From NCBI GenBank assembly GCA_949297145.1, contig CASFQO010000011.1, forward strand, positions 88,703 through 152,702: DNA of 64,000 bases, read 5' to 3'. Below, one piece after another: positions 45,686 through 54,671 of the stretch. Numbering within the stretch: position 1 is the stretch's first letter; each line of letters begins with the position of its first letter. The notes beneath the pieces are model-generated. The model ran no database searches. It saw only the letters and a program-made list of their open reading frames with translations, and had not been told where the DNA came from. The translations under genes were made by a program, and so were the position numbers. Source of the stretch: an uncultured Alphaproteobacteria bacterium. GTDB lineage: Bacteria; Pseudomonadota; Alphaproteobacteria; RF32; CAG-239.

Positions 45686-46279
45686 ATGAAATCTTTAATT
45701 TACGCCATCGCACTAACTTTTATAATCACCCTCACCGCCCATGCATACAGTGGCCCCAAAGGTTTATACGTATTGGAATACCCCGTTAATATGCCGGATG
45801 TTTCTCTGCAATCAGAAACCAATGAAAGCATTCGTTTACTAGATTCTAATGCAGACCTAACCATATTGATATTTTGGTCACAAAGCTGTTTTCCATGCTT
45901 AAGAGAGATGAAACGATTAGAAAAATTTTATCCTCAAGCATTAGAAGACAACATCAAAGTCATGCTCGTATCACCGGCTTCGGAATGGCGTAACAATAGT
46001 GAAGAGCGCAAATTTTTAACCAAATATGGCGCCCCGACACTTCCGTTTTTTAACGACTCAAATAACAAACTCTCATTAAGCTTAGGCATCGGTTCCACCC
46101 CTTACACGGTAATAATGAACAAAGAGGGCAAAAAAGTCGCCACCATCCAAGGTGAAGCCGATTGGAGCTCAAGTAAACTCTACAAACAAATCAAACAACT
46201 GATAAAACCAAACACAATTCCTGAACCAATTATGGCTCCCGCTGAATATTCTAATCACCCGAACGCTCAAGTTGATTAA
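45686..46279 (+). CDS. TlpA-like periplasmic thioredoxin-fold protein
   Basis: 197 residues. A signal peptide (MKSLIYAIALTFIITLTAHA) with cleavage after Ala20 is followed by a thioredoxin domain with the redox motif WSQSCFPCLREMKRLEKFYP (Cys-x-x-Cys) and the cis-Pro strand GIGSTPYTVIMNKEGKKV. It is a periplasmic thiol:disulfide reductase or oxidoreductase, TlpA/ResA branch. Its 3' end overlaps a convergent gene by 29 bases. AGGAA precedes the ATG. Confidence 0.85.
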   Translation: MKSLIYAIALTFIITLTAHAYSGPKGLYVLEYPVNMPDVSLQSETNESIRLLDSNADLTILIFWSQSCFPCLREMKRLEKFYPQALEDNIKVMLVSPASEWRNNSEERKFLTKYGAPTLPFFNDSNNKLSLSLGIGSTPYTVIMNKEGKKVATIQGEADWSSSKLYKQIKQLIKPNTIPEPIMAPAEYSNHPNAQVD

Positions 46280-46781
46280 TCATCAAAGCAATATGTGGAC
46301 AAGATGCATACTTTTGGCGTGCATAAAAACGTTGCCGTGCTTCTATGATTTTTTGACGTTTAGCATAGCGTTTTTGCGCTTCTAACATCTGTTCTTCTTT
46401 TGCACTTTTCGGATAAACTTCCTCTAACGTAAACACCTCATACGCATCATTCAAAGAGGCATTAATAGTTTTATTCACGCCTCTTTTTTTCATCTCAGCA
46501 AACAACCGCATAATCAGCGGATCCACTCTTTCGCGAACAAGAGCCTGTTGGCGCTGTATCATTTTATCATAATGTTTGATATACTTAAGTCGAATATTCC
46601 CCTGCCCCAAATCATCCAAATAAACGCCTCCCGTAATATCATAAACATCAGGAGTAATTTTCAAACGCATTCTATAAAGAAGTTCATGAGTAATATGGTC
46701 TGCGGGATAAATATCAATAAATAATTTTCCGGGATATTTTTCCGGATTCTCGCAACAAATAACCCTAAATTTATCATACAT
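46251..46781 (-). CDS. Unknown protein, 176 residues
   Basis: Soluble, mixed alpha/beta start with a conserved-looking FRVICCENPEKYPGKLFIDI and a GVYLDDLGQGNIRLKYIKHY strand, then a strongly basic helical C-terminus (EAQKRYAKRQKIIEARQRFY). The end overlaps the convergent thioredoxin-like gene by 29 bases. No motif indicates function. The basic helix could bind nucleic acid or ribosomes, a guess only. Confidence 0.5.
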   Translation of the reverse strand: MYDKFRVICCENPEKYPGKLFIDIYPADHITHELLYRMRLKITPDVYDITGGVYLDDLGQGNIRLKYIKHYDKMIQRQQALVRERVDPLIMRLFAEMKKRGVNKTINASLNDAYEVFTLEEVYPKSAKEEQMLEAQKRYAKRQKIIEARQRFYARQKYASCPHIALMINQLERSGD

Positions 46782-46895
46782 CGGCTTCTGTCCTTACTAC
46801 ATAATTTCTCCCTCCCGATGTAAGATGAAAATTTAGCAAAAATAAAATTTAAAGTAAAGAAATTTCCCTACACCAATAAACTATTCAATTTCATC

Positions 46896-46920
46896 ACAAA
46901 AAGGGCGCCAATCTGACGCC
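46896..46920 (-). terminator. Terminator of the hydrogenase gene
   Basis: Reading leftward, GGCGTCA pairs with TGGCGCC (one wobble) around a three-base loop and is followed by CTTTTT. Confidence 0.75.
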
Positions 46921-46944
46921 TTCAACAAACAAATAACCCAAGAA

Positions 46945-48399
46945 CTAGTGAATTTCACAATCCTTTTGATTTTTACCTTCCGCCGCATATTTTTCCAACA
47001 CAACTGCAGCTTTTTTCGGCATGGATAAACACCCAGGACCGCCGATACAACCACCTTCACAACACATAACTTCCAGCATATTGCAGCCGTTATCCAAACC
47101 TTTTGCCGCATAACGCTTCAAGTTTTTAACTTCTTCCTTAGTCAAGCCGTTAATTTTCATCGGACGATAGTCAGCCCGTCCGTCAATTAAGTTTTCAACG
47201 GCTGCAGCCACTGCCCCGGTAATAGCATAACGACGAGATTGCAAAGAAGCCTCATCGGAAAAAGTAGAAGCTTCCAAAGAATTGATATCAATTCCTTTAG
47301 CATCAAACATAGCCTGCACATCGCCAAACACCAGCACATAATCAACGTTAGGGTTGTTTTCGGCTTCAATGCGCTTAGCCAAGCATGGTCCAACAAACAC
47401 GGAAACCGCGTCCGGATAACGTTTTTTCAAAACTTCAGCCGCATAATACATAGGACTTCCGGTATTAGAAACAAATTTTGCAATTTCCGGAACATGAACT
47501 TTTGCCGTTTTCACATAAGCCGGACAGCAAGATGTCGTCATAAACGGCGCCCCTTCTTCCATTCTTTCCACAAATTCAGCCGATTCGTTTTTAGAAGTAA
47601 AGTCAGCCCCATAAGCCACTTCAATAACATCATCAAAGCCCAATGCTTTATAAGCTGCAATCACTTTACCCAAATCATTGCCAAACTGCCCCAAAATCGC
47701 CGGAGCCACCATAGCTACAACCTTTTTATTCGGATTTTGAAGGGCATTCAAAACATCAATCATCTGAGAATTATAAACGATTGCGCCAAACGGACAAGAC
47801 TGCAAACATTTACCGCAAGAAATACATTTTTCGATATCAATTTCCTCACGACCGTCAGCATCTTTTTTAATTGCATCCACCGGACAAGGTTCTTCGCAAG
47901 GTACTACAGATTTATGAATAGCACCATACGGACAATAAAGAGCACACAAGCCGCATTTAATACATTTATCTTGTTCAATAAACGCCTTATCAGTAACAGT
48001 AATTGCTTTCTTTGCGCAATTGAGCTCACATGGACGAGCCACACATCCCTGACACATCGGAGTAACTTCAAACGTTTTAGAGCGACAAGCATTACAAGCC
48101 CCTTTAATAACCGACAAACCGGCGCGAGCAGCTTGTGTACGAGCCAAAGCCTCTTGAGCAAATTCCTTCAAACTCCGATTCGCATCAACTTCTTGTGGCA
48201 AAAAGCCCATAGCTGCCAAAATTTGTCCTTTAAGAGCGGCCTTTTCAGCCTCCGGATTATGGCGAAAATTCTTATCGGCAACTAATTCATTTAGAGCCTC
48301 TTCAATATCATCAAGCCCAGTTTCCACAAAGGATTTAGCCACTCTTTGCATCACTTCGGCACGAATATACGCTACATTATTTTTTGCAGTCAGCATCAA
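46945..48399 (-). CDS. Monomeric [FeFe] hydrogenase (group B type)
   Basis: 484 residues. The N-terminus has several Cys clusters for iron-sulfur centres, including two ferredoxin-type sets (CIKCGLCALYCPYGAI and CISCGKCLQSCPFGAI). The H-cluster domain shows three motifs: TTSCCPAYV (about 288-296), FVGPCLAKRIE (about 335) and EVMCCEGGCIGGPGCLS (about 441). The Cys-Pro-Ala-Tyr and Cys-x-x-Gly-Cys spacing fits the B1/B3 group found in anaerobes rather than the classic group A bidirectional enzymes. It would make or use H2 with ferredoxin in fermentation. Maturation genes hydE, hydF and hydG are not in the window. Confidence 0.93.
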   Translation of the reverse strand: MMLTAKNNVAYIRAEVMQRVAKSFVETGLDDIEEALNELVADKNFRHNPEAEKAALKGQILAAMGFLPQEVDANRSLKEFAQEALARTQAARAGLSVIKGACNACRSKTFEVTPMCQGCVARPCELNCAKKAITVTDKAFIEQDKCIKCGLCALYCPYGAIHKSVVPCEEPCPVDAIKKDADGREEIDIEKCISCGKCLQSCPFGAIVYNSQMIDVLNALQNPNKKVVAMVAPAILGQFGNDLGKVIAAYKALGFDDVIEVAYGADFTSKNESAEFVERMEEGAPFMTTSCCPAYVKTAKVHVPEIAKFVSNTGSPMYYAAEVLKKRYPDAVSVFVGPCLAKRIEAENNPNVDYVLVFGDVQAMFDAKGIDINSLEASTFSDEASLQSRRYAITGAVAAAVENLIDGRADYRPMKINGLTKEEVKNLKRYAAKGLDNGCNMLEVMCCEGGCIGGPGCLSMPKKAAVVLEKYAAEGKNQKDCEIH

Positions 48400-48520
48400 A
48401 TACCTCTTTACTGATAGATTACGAATAAAATTATTATACCGCGAAATGTATAAGATTTCATAAAAAAAGCAAGCAAAAAGCGTCTATTGGCATATTTTTA
48501 ATTCCAAATACACTTTTAGC

Positions 48521-48549
48521 TTGACGGATAGACAAAAAAGCGCTAAAAC
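48521..48549 (+). promoter_or_regulatory. Putative promoter upstream of the 218-residue protein
   Basis: TTGACG (48521-48526), 17-base spacer, TAAAAC (48544-48549). The leader of about 40 bases before the ATG is T-rich and lacks a clear ribosome binding site. Confidence 0.4.
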
Positions 48550-48595
48550 AGGAGCATCAAAATAATCTTATGTTTAATTTTTTTATTTATTTATT

Positions 48596-49252
48596 ATGGG
48601 TAGTTTTAATTATGGCGACCAAAGTTTTGATGTACTGGATTACGGTGTTGAAACCAGCACCCCTCGCCGCAAATACACAGAAGGACCAAAAACTTTTTCA
48701 AACCGTGCAGAATCTGAAATGAAAGAATTAACTGCAGATGATTTACGACACCCTTTCATTACGGTGTACTCTGATAGCGGTTATGCTTTTCACACAGGCG
48801 AGACCAAAACGCTTATTCGCTTAAGTCTTGCTGGACAAGATTATATCTGTGCAACCAACATTAAGCGAATGATATTCTGTATTACGTCCGCCGTTTATCA
48901 TCAAGTAAACGGCTGCTACAAGCTAATGTGGAAACAAGAACGTTTCAAATCAGACGGTCTACCGATGTTCTTAAACCGACCTCTACTTGAAAAGGCTTTT
49001 CGCAGCCTCTATAAAGAAGTAGAAATCAAACTGGGAACACTGGCAGAAAAAAGTTTAACCAGTATTGCCTGGAAAATCAGCACTGAAAAAGGGACTTTCT
49101 ACGTTCTGTGGCACAATGGCTGCATCGTTGAAAATTCGCCAGAACTGACATTTACCGAAAAAGAATTTTCGGAGATGAAACGTACTTACAAAGTGTTACG
49201 CTTTGGGCGTTGTCCGTGCACAGATGAGGTATACCGCATTGTTTGCGCCTAA
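48596..49252 (+). CDS. Unknown soluble protein, 218 residues
   Basis: No signal peptide or membrane segment. Composition is mixed, with a Cys-rich feel (GQDYICATNIKRMIFCITSA; a final RFGRCPCTDEVYRIVCA containing Cys-x-Cys and a terminal Cys), which could mean metal binding. A GSFNYGDQSFDVLDYG start is Gly/Asp/Tyr-rich. No Shine-Dalgarno is evident before the ATG; an internal ATG may be the real start. A strong terminator follows. No family recognised. Confidence 0.5.
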   Translation: MGSFNYGDQSFDVLDYGVETSTPRRKYTEGPKTFSNRAESEMKELTADDLRHPFITVYSDSGYAFHTGETKTLIRLSLAGQDYICATNIKRMIFCITSAVYHQVNGCYKLMWKQERFKSDGLPMFLNRPLLEKAFRSLYKEVEIKLGTLAEKSLTSIAWKISTEKGTFYVLWHNGCIVENSPELTFTEKEFSEMKRTYKVLRFGRCPCTDEVYRIVCA

Positions 49253-49267
49253 ACCATTTGCACAATA

Positions 49268-49307
49268 AAAAACACCCGAGAGATTAAATTCTCTCCGGTG
49301 TTTTTTT
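49268..49307 (+). terminator. Strong bidirectional terminator
   Basis: AACACC-C-GAGAGA with TCTCTC-C-GGTGTT forms a long stem with one C-C mismatch and a short AT loop, with A and T runs on its flanks, between convergent genes. Confidence 0.85.
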
Positions 49308-49326
49308 ATACTCATTTTTTAGTCAA

Positions 49327-52300
49327 CTAGAAATTACTTTGCATACCGACAATACCGATATAATCCGTAACTCCTTTTTCACCATCTGCATTAAACCGAG
49401 CCTGAACTTTACCCATTAAGCTCAAATCTTCTTTAGGTTCGCCTTGATAATACAAACCTAAATCATACTCTTTTGCCTCTGGTGTTAAGGATGTGGTCAG
49501 CTTATTCATATAGATTGTATCAGAATGATTATCTCGTCCGCCGGCATACATCAGTGATGCTCTTCCTTTAACAACCGAAAGCGGTGATGAAAAACTCAAA
49601 CCAACTTTATCCTTAGCATTCAGTTTATACTCTCCGGCAACCATAAAACTTTCTGTCTGCAAATCAGAAATAGCCAACATTGGCGTATCAGCTCCCTGCG
49701 TATAGCCGCGATAATATGCCGCAATTAACGAAAGATTTGGTGTCAAATTTAATGCCGCTCTAAGTCCCATATAGTAGGTAGAACTGTCTTTAATTCCAAA
49801 ACCGCCCGTACCGTTCATACCAAGCAGTGCATCATTTTCCATCAACATACCGCCCATCGTTGCCAATTCAAGATAGTCCGTCATATTAAACGAATATTCA
49901 CCCGAAAAAGCATAAGAGCGTTCCGTAAAGGAATGATTATCCTGCTCATAATCCCGTTCGTACAGACCGTTTTCACCGGTTTGCAACGCCAACTTAAATT
50001 TAGAAGTATCGCTTAACTTCATTGTGTTTTCGGCACCATAGGCTTCGTTCATCGCCAAATACGGATTATTAGACGGTGTTAAAACACTATCCGGTGTATC
50101 ATATTTGCTGTTTTGAGCATAATAAAAGCGTGTTTCTCCCGCATCGGTTTCACTCACCACTTCCATAGAAGCCAAATTTGCTTGCCCGCCGTTATTCAAA
50201 CTTTCGCTGGATGTAAAAGCAAATCCCGTCTTTTCATCTTTAACAGTCTTCTTTGCTCCTCCCATAGCCATTCTGGAAACAGCGTTACGGAAATTAGCAT
50301 TAGAAGCGTGTGTTTCATTAACTAAATTTTTCGTATCATATTCAAACGGACGATTAAGCGCATCAAACGCCGTAACGGTTTTTGGCAGCGCTTTCAAAAT
50401 TTTATTCTGCATAGAAGAAGAGAGCGATAACTTAGAAACCCCAACCGGCGTTAAAGAATCAAACGATGAAGAAGAGGCCAAACGCAATCCATCAATCGGC
50501 GTTGTGACTGCTGCTTCCAAATCAAGCGCACCTTGCCCATATTTTTGGTCATTAGCATATTCGCCTTTATCATTAGCCGTTTCAAGCAAGATATATGCCA
50601 CATTTTGCGCCGAAAGCCATGGATAATACCCCATAAGCAACGCAATACTTCCGGAAACAACCGGCGTAGCCATAGACGTTCCCGTATCCGGAAAGACGCC
50701 ATCCTGAACAGCGCCTGTTGAGATATCCATTGTCCCCGGAGCCGCCAAACAATATCCGGAAGCTGAACCGCACCAGTTAGCGTATGATGTATCCAAATAT
50801 CCTGAAGGCGCATTAGCATCTCTCGTGGAGTAATCCAAGGCTGTCACCGCCAAAAATGGCACTTCATATTTTCCAGGTCCATCGTAGCCATATAAAGACA
50901 AATCTAACCCACCAATACCAGCATATTTACCAGGTTCAGTCTGACCTTCATTTCCAGCAGCCTGAACCCAAACGCCCCTATTATTAGCAACATGAGCATA
51001 AGCCCTCATGGTATCCATATCTTGATAAAGCAATTGTTTAGCATCAGTAGCATTGTCGTCAGATGTAGATGCAGAGCCCCAACTATTGCTAAAAACTCTA
51101 ACACCGTCTTCATCAACCATTTTTTTAACTGTATCAGCCAAACCTGAACTTAAGTCCCAACTGACGGCAACAATTTCACCATTTTCAAAGGCAACACCAT
51201 GACTTCCTTCATCATTTTTATTAGCTGCAATCAACCCCGCCACATGCGTACCATGGTTTAAATCAGCAACAGCATTCCACAAAGAATATATATCATTAAT
51301 GTCTATTGCATTGGCATAATCAGACCCCGGTGTAGATCCACCGCTTCCGTTCATCACCGTAAACTGATCCAAACTCAATCCATATGCTTTCAAAGCATCG
51401 TCTAGCTCTTCATATGTATGAGAAAGAATAGTTCTATTATCTGTCGCATATTCCCGCGATATACCCCAAGCACCCTCATCTGTCATATATTGAGCACCAA
51501 CAATATAGTATTTATCTCCCTGCTGGAAAATATAAAAATGCTGTGTCGGACTAGCCATATAGCCACGAATATTTCCCATATTGTTATATGGGTTAAGGTC
51601 ATAACCACCCACAATTTTTCCATCTAAATCTTTATTGGTATAAACACCGGTATCAATAACCCCAACTTTAACTTTTTCAAGCGGATCATCTGAGTTAGCC
51701 TGATGACTTATCAGCTCACCGTTTTCACCTTGAGTATACATATAGCTATAGGCGCCAGCGGCTTTAATTCCCTCTAAATAATTACTGTTATTGTACTCTT
51801 CCGTTCTAAAAACATCTGCAGAAATAGTAGGCGCTGTACTTGGATCAGAAGGTAAATTTCCGCTATCATCTCCGCCACTGCTATCGCCACCGCCGGTATC
51901 GCCGCCACCGCTACCCTCTTCGGTACCACCACCGGTATTGCCTCCGCTTGTGTTACCATCACTGTGGCTTCCGCCGCCACCGCCGCCGCCACTAGCTAGA
52001 GCAGCCACACCTCCACCAACGGCAAGAGCACCCAGCCCCCACCATAAATAATTATTTCCCGAATCATTTTCAAAAGAAGAATTAGCGGTTCTTCGTCTTT
52101 GATTAGCCTGAGCTTCACGCCGTGCATATTGTTCTTTTTCTTCATTAATTTGTTTCACGCAAGGATGATGAGCATCAGCCCCATAATTTAACAACAATTC
52201 CTGTGCAGCCGCATCATCATAACGCATCGCGACACAATAAGCCGTATCGCCAAAGCGGTTTTGCATATTAACAGCACCGTTATAGCGAGCAAGACGCTGA

Positions 52301-52440
52301 AAAAAGCTATAATTTCCCTGTCGTGCTTGACGATAAATTTCATTTGCGGTAATGGTATAGGCCTCAACCGTATTAGAATAAAAAGCAACGCCGCCCAATA
52401 ACGAAACAGCAAACAGCAAAGATTTATTTTTAATGGCCAT
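49327..52440 (-). CDS. Secreted S8 subtilisin-like peptidase with an ankyrin-like N-terminus and a C-terminal autotransporter-type barrel
   Basis: 1037 residues from ATG at 52440 (GGAG seven bases before). A signal peptide (AIKNKSLLFAVSLLGGVAFY...EA) is followed by one ankyrin-like repeat (NRFGDTAYCVAMRYDDAAAQ...LLLNYGADAHHP, about 61-91). Then comes a hydrophobic Gly-rich segment (YLWWGLGALAVGGGVAALAS at about 131-150) and an almost pure Gly/Ser/Asp linker (151-200). The S8 catalytic domain has Asp263 in VGVIDTGV, His396 in LNHGTHVAGL, Asn497 in QAAGNEG and Ser589 in DTGTSMATP. The last 300 residues have the beta-strand pattern and terminal Phe of an autotransporter barrel. It would be displayed on the outer membrane. 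Confidence 0.85.
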   Translation of the reverse strand: MAIKNKSLLFAVSLLGGVAFYSNTVEAYTITANEIYRQARQGNYSFFQRLARYNGAVNMQNRFGDTAYCVAMRYDDAAAQELLLNYGADAHHPCVKQINEEKEQYARREAQANQRRRTANSSFENDSGNNYLWWGLGALAVGGGVAALASGGGGGGGSHSDGNTSGGNTGGGTEEGSGGGDTGGGDSSGGDDSGNLPSDPSTAPTISADVFRTEEYNNSNYLEGIKAAGAYSYMYTQGENGELISHQANSDDPLEKVKVGVIDTGVYTNKDLDGKIVGGYDLNPYNNMGNIRGYMASPTQHFYIFQQGDKYYIVGAQYMTDEGAWGISREYATDNRTILSHTYEELDDALKAYGLSLDQFTVMNGSGGSTPGSDYANAIDINDIYSLWNAVADLNHGTHVAGLIAANKNDEGSHGVAFENGEIVAVSWDLSSGLADTVKKMVDEDGVRVFSNSWGSASTSDDNATDAKQLLYQDMDTMRAYAHVANNRGVWVQAAGNEGQTEPGKYAGIGGLDLSLYGYDGPGKYEVPFLAVTALDYSTRDANAPSGYLDTSYANWCGSASGYCLAAPGTMDISTGAVQDGVFPDTGTSMATPVVSGSIALLMGYYPWLSAQNVAYILLETANDKGEYANDQKYGQGALDLEAAVTTPIDGLRLASSSSFDSLTPVGVSKLSLSSSMQNKILKALPKTVTAFDALNRPFEYDTKNLVNETHASNANFRNAVSRMAMGGAKKTVKDEKTGFAFTSSESLNNGGQANLASMEVVSETDAGETRFYYAQNSKYDTPDSVLTPSNNPYLAMNEAYGAENTMKLSDTSKFKLALQTGENGLYERDYEQDNHSFTERSYAFSGEYSFNMTDYLELATMGGMLMENDALLGMNGTGGFGIKDSSTYYMGLRAALNLTPNLSLIAAYYRGYTQGADTPMLAISDLQTESFMVAGEYKLNAKDKVGLSFSSPLSVVKGRASLMYAGGRDNHSDTIYMNKLTTSLTPEAKEYDLGLYYQGEPKEDLSLMGKVQARFNADGEKGVTDYIGIVGMQSNF

Positions 52441-52537
52441 ACAAAGTCTCCGGGCACAATATATAAATAACATGTTATACACCGACTCTACCCGAAAAAA
52501 ACTAAAAAACCTTTAATAAGAACAATTTGTACCCAAA

Positions 52538-52921
52538 TTATCTTTGCAAAAGTGCAATAATATCCACATCAGCCGGCGGAAATTGAAACAAAGACAGCTC
52601 CTGCGGTGTAACCCACAAAAGTTTTTGATGCACCAACGCCTTAAGATTTTGCGGATCCAAGAGCTTTGCTTTATAGACCATAAGTTTAAACTCGCCATGT
52701 GGATAAGATTTGGTAACCGATAGCAAATAATCGCCAACAGAACATTTCACATCCAGTTCTTCTTTGATTTCGCGCACGATACACTGTTCAACCGTTTCGC
52801 CACTTTCTTGTTTTCCACCGGGAAACTCCCACAATCCGGCCAAATCTTTGCCTTCCGGACGTTGCCCGATAAGAATTTTCCCTTCATCATTGGTAATAAT
52901 CGCCGTACCTACGATTTTCAT
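52538..52921 (-). CDS. mutT: 8-oxo-dGTP diphosphatase MutT
   Basis: 127 residues. The Nudix box reads GGKQESGETVEQCIVREIKE followed by EL, matching Gly-x5-Glu-x7-Arg-Glu-x-x-Glu-Glu. The N-terminal GTAIITNDEGKILIGQRPEG and the FEFPGGK-type segment LWEFPGGK are typical. It hydrolyses oxidised dGTP and prevents mutations. The start codon lies 76 bases from the divergent aminopeptidase gene, so the two have separate promoters. Confidence 0.94.
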   Translation of the reverse strand: MKIVGTAIITNDEGKILIGQRPEGKDLAGLWEFPGGKQESGETVEQCIVREIKEELDVKCSVGDYLLSVTKSYPHGEFKLMVYKAKLLDPQNLKALVHQKLLWVTPQELSLFQFPPADVDIIALLQR

Positions 52922-52997
52922 AATTTATCCCCAAATTTAAATAAATATTAAACATTTACCCCGAAGACTACAGGAAACAGAGCGAAAAGGAAAAAGA

Positions 52998-53903
52998 ATG
53001 TTCGGATTTTTCAACAATAAAGTTTTTGACAAAGGCTATCTTCCGGAATATGAAGGGCACGAAATCTATTACCAACAAATGGGAAATCCTCAAGGTGAAC
53101 CCGTCATTTTTTTCCATGGCGGCCCCGGTGGACAGTGCAAAAAAAGCCACGGCCGTTATTTTAATCTAAAAACGCAGCGTGTCATTATGTTTGACCAACG
53201 CGGTGCAGGACTTTCCAAAGCCGAAGACATCATTTCCCTAAACGATACCAAACGCCTGGTAAAAGACGCCAAACGTTTATTAGAATATTTGAATGTCACA
53301 GAACCGGTAATAGCAGCCGGTGGCTCATGGGGTTCCACCGTAGCTCTGCTTTTTGCAGAAAAATATCCGGAATGCGTCAAAAGGATTTGTATCTACGCCG
53401 TCTTTTTAGCACGCCGTGAAGATATGGAATGGATGTTACGAGACAGCGGTCTGTTTTATCCGGATTTATTGGAAGAAATTCGTCACCAAAGCGAAGGTGA
53501 AAATCCCTACACGCACTATGCAAAACTGATATTTTCAGATGACCTCGGTTCAATTCAAACCGCCGTCAAATATATGGTGCATTATGAATATCAACTAGGT
53601 AAGTTAGACGCCGGATTTAAAGAAGTTGCCCTAGACAACAACATCATCAACGCCGCTCGCATTAGCTTATATTATGCAGCCAACCGCTACTTTTTAACCG
53701 ACAATGAAATCCTCAAGAACATAGATAAGATAAAAGAAATCCCCACCACCATAATTCACAATCGCCTAGATATGTGCTGTCCACTCAAAGGTGCATGGGA
53801 TTTGTACCGCTCTTTAGATAATGCCCACATAGAGATTATTGCCGATTTGGGTCACGTTGGGGATAAACTAAGAAAAGCCTACCGCAAACAATTTGATAAA
53901 TAA
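52998..53903 (+). CDS. Proline iminopeptidase-like alpha/beta hydrolase
   Basis: 301 residues, S33 family. Signatures: VIFFHGGPGGQCKKSHGRYF (oxyanion region), VIMFDQRGAGLSKAED, and the nucleophile Ser in AAGGSWGSTVALLFAEKYPE. An Asp and a His near the end (NRLDMCCPLKG and DLGHVGDK) complete the triad. It probably removes N-terminal Pro or other residues in the cytosol. AGGAA lies a few bases upstream. Substrate preference is inferred. Confidence 0.88.
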   Translation: MFGFFNNKVFDKGYLPEYEGHEIYYQQMGNPQGEPVIFFHGGPGGQCKKSHGRYFNLKTQRVIMFDQRGAGLSKAEDIISLNDTKRLVKDAKRLLEYLNVTEPVIAAGGSWGSTVALLFAEKYPECVKRICIYAVFLARREDMEWMLRDSGLFYPDLLEEIRHQSEGENPYTHYAKLIFSDDLGSIQTAVKYMVHYEYQLGKLDAGFKEVALDNNIINAARISLYYAANRYFLTDNEILKNIDKIKEIPTTIIHNRLDMCCPLKGAWDLYRSLDNAHIEIIADLGHVGDKLRKAYRKQFDK

Positions 53904-53987
53904 AAAGAGGGCTAAACGCCCCCATAAACAAGATATATAAAAGTCTCTCCGCATAAGCAGAGCATATTACACACTAAAACGCACACC

Positions 53988-54365
53988 TTACGCGCTACGT
54001 TCCAAAAAATTCATAACCGAAACCTTTGCAGCCTCAGGCTCTGCCAGAAAAAACGCACAAGCCCCATATCTCTCCTGTTCTTCTTTAGAGTATTGGCGCT
54101 CAATACGCAATCTAATTTCCTCACGACTGCTATAGCCAATCATCTCTGGCGGCAACATATCAATGAGCGTTTTAAAATCCTGAAAAAGAGCAATACCTTT
54201 AACTTCACGCAACAAACAGCTTTTAGTTTCCGCATTAACATACTCAATCGTATCACCCACATGAATATTATGAAATCTTTTGAGATAAAGGCGCAAATCA
54301 ATTTTACGCTGACCACCCAAAATTTTGTGATATGCAAAAGGATATACTTCTATCAAATGTTTCAT
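53988..54365 (-). CDS. ASCH-domain protein
   Basis: 125 residues of the ASCH fold: beta strands with GGQRKIDLRLYLKRFHNIHV and GDTIEYVN, and the late FFLAEPE. ASCH domains bind RNA or modified nucleosides in several systems. The helix SSREEIRLRIERQYSKEEQE is charged. No operon partner. A small convergent gene is not involved; the function stays open. Confidence 0.75.
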   Translation of the reverse strand: MKHLIEVYPFAYHKILGGQRKIDLRLYLKRFHNIHVGDTIEYVNAETKSCLLREVKGIALFQDFKTLIDMLPPEMIGYSSREEIRLRIERQYSKEEQERYGACAFFLAEPEAAKVSVMNFLERSA

Positions 54366-54491
54366 GACACATACCCCTTCTATTCAAACAACACACCTCT
54401 ATTGACACTTAATATATATCCTGAAAAAATTTAAAGCGCAAGTTTTTTATACATCTGGGTATGTATAATTATTTTCCTTAAAATTTTTTAT

Positions 54492-54520
54492 TTGACGATT
54501 CCCTCAAAATGTGGTATGGT
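54492..54520 (+). promoter_or_regulatory. Sigma-70-type promoter with long leader
   Basis: TTGACG (54492-54497), 17-base spacer, TATGGT (54515-54520). The transcript would have a leader of about 145 bases (54527-54671) before the small membrane protein gene. That leader holds no open frame and no clear riboswitch. The 306 bases between 54366 and 54671 hold nothing else. Confidence 0.55.
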
Positions 54521-54671
54521 AATAATGTTTTATTATAGATATTTCTATTATTGGGGTTTGTTTTCATAGTTATTTTGTGCTGTGATTTTCCCGATTAGTA
54601 TCTGTAGTTTAACCCTACCCATTTATCTTCGGTAGTTATTAAAGCAAAAAAATCATTTAAATAAAATATAT

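Noticed and set aside
47239-48285. A 348-codon open frame on the + strand inside the hydrogenase gene
   Set aside because: It is antisense to a gene with full motif support; the translation is His/Arg/Phe-rich with no domain pattern, as expected of a shadow frame in AT-rich DNA.
48570-48722. Short open frame of about 50 codons upstream and overlapping the 218-residue gene
   Set aside because: It overlaps the larger frame out of phase and has poor Shine-Dalgarno spacing; could be a leader peptide but support is too thin.
51791-52051. Pro/Ser-rich open frame opposite the Gly-rich linker of the subtilase
   Set aside because: It is the mirror of the Gly/Ser repeat codons; no independent support.
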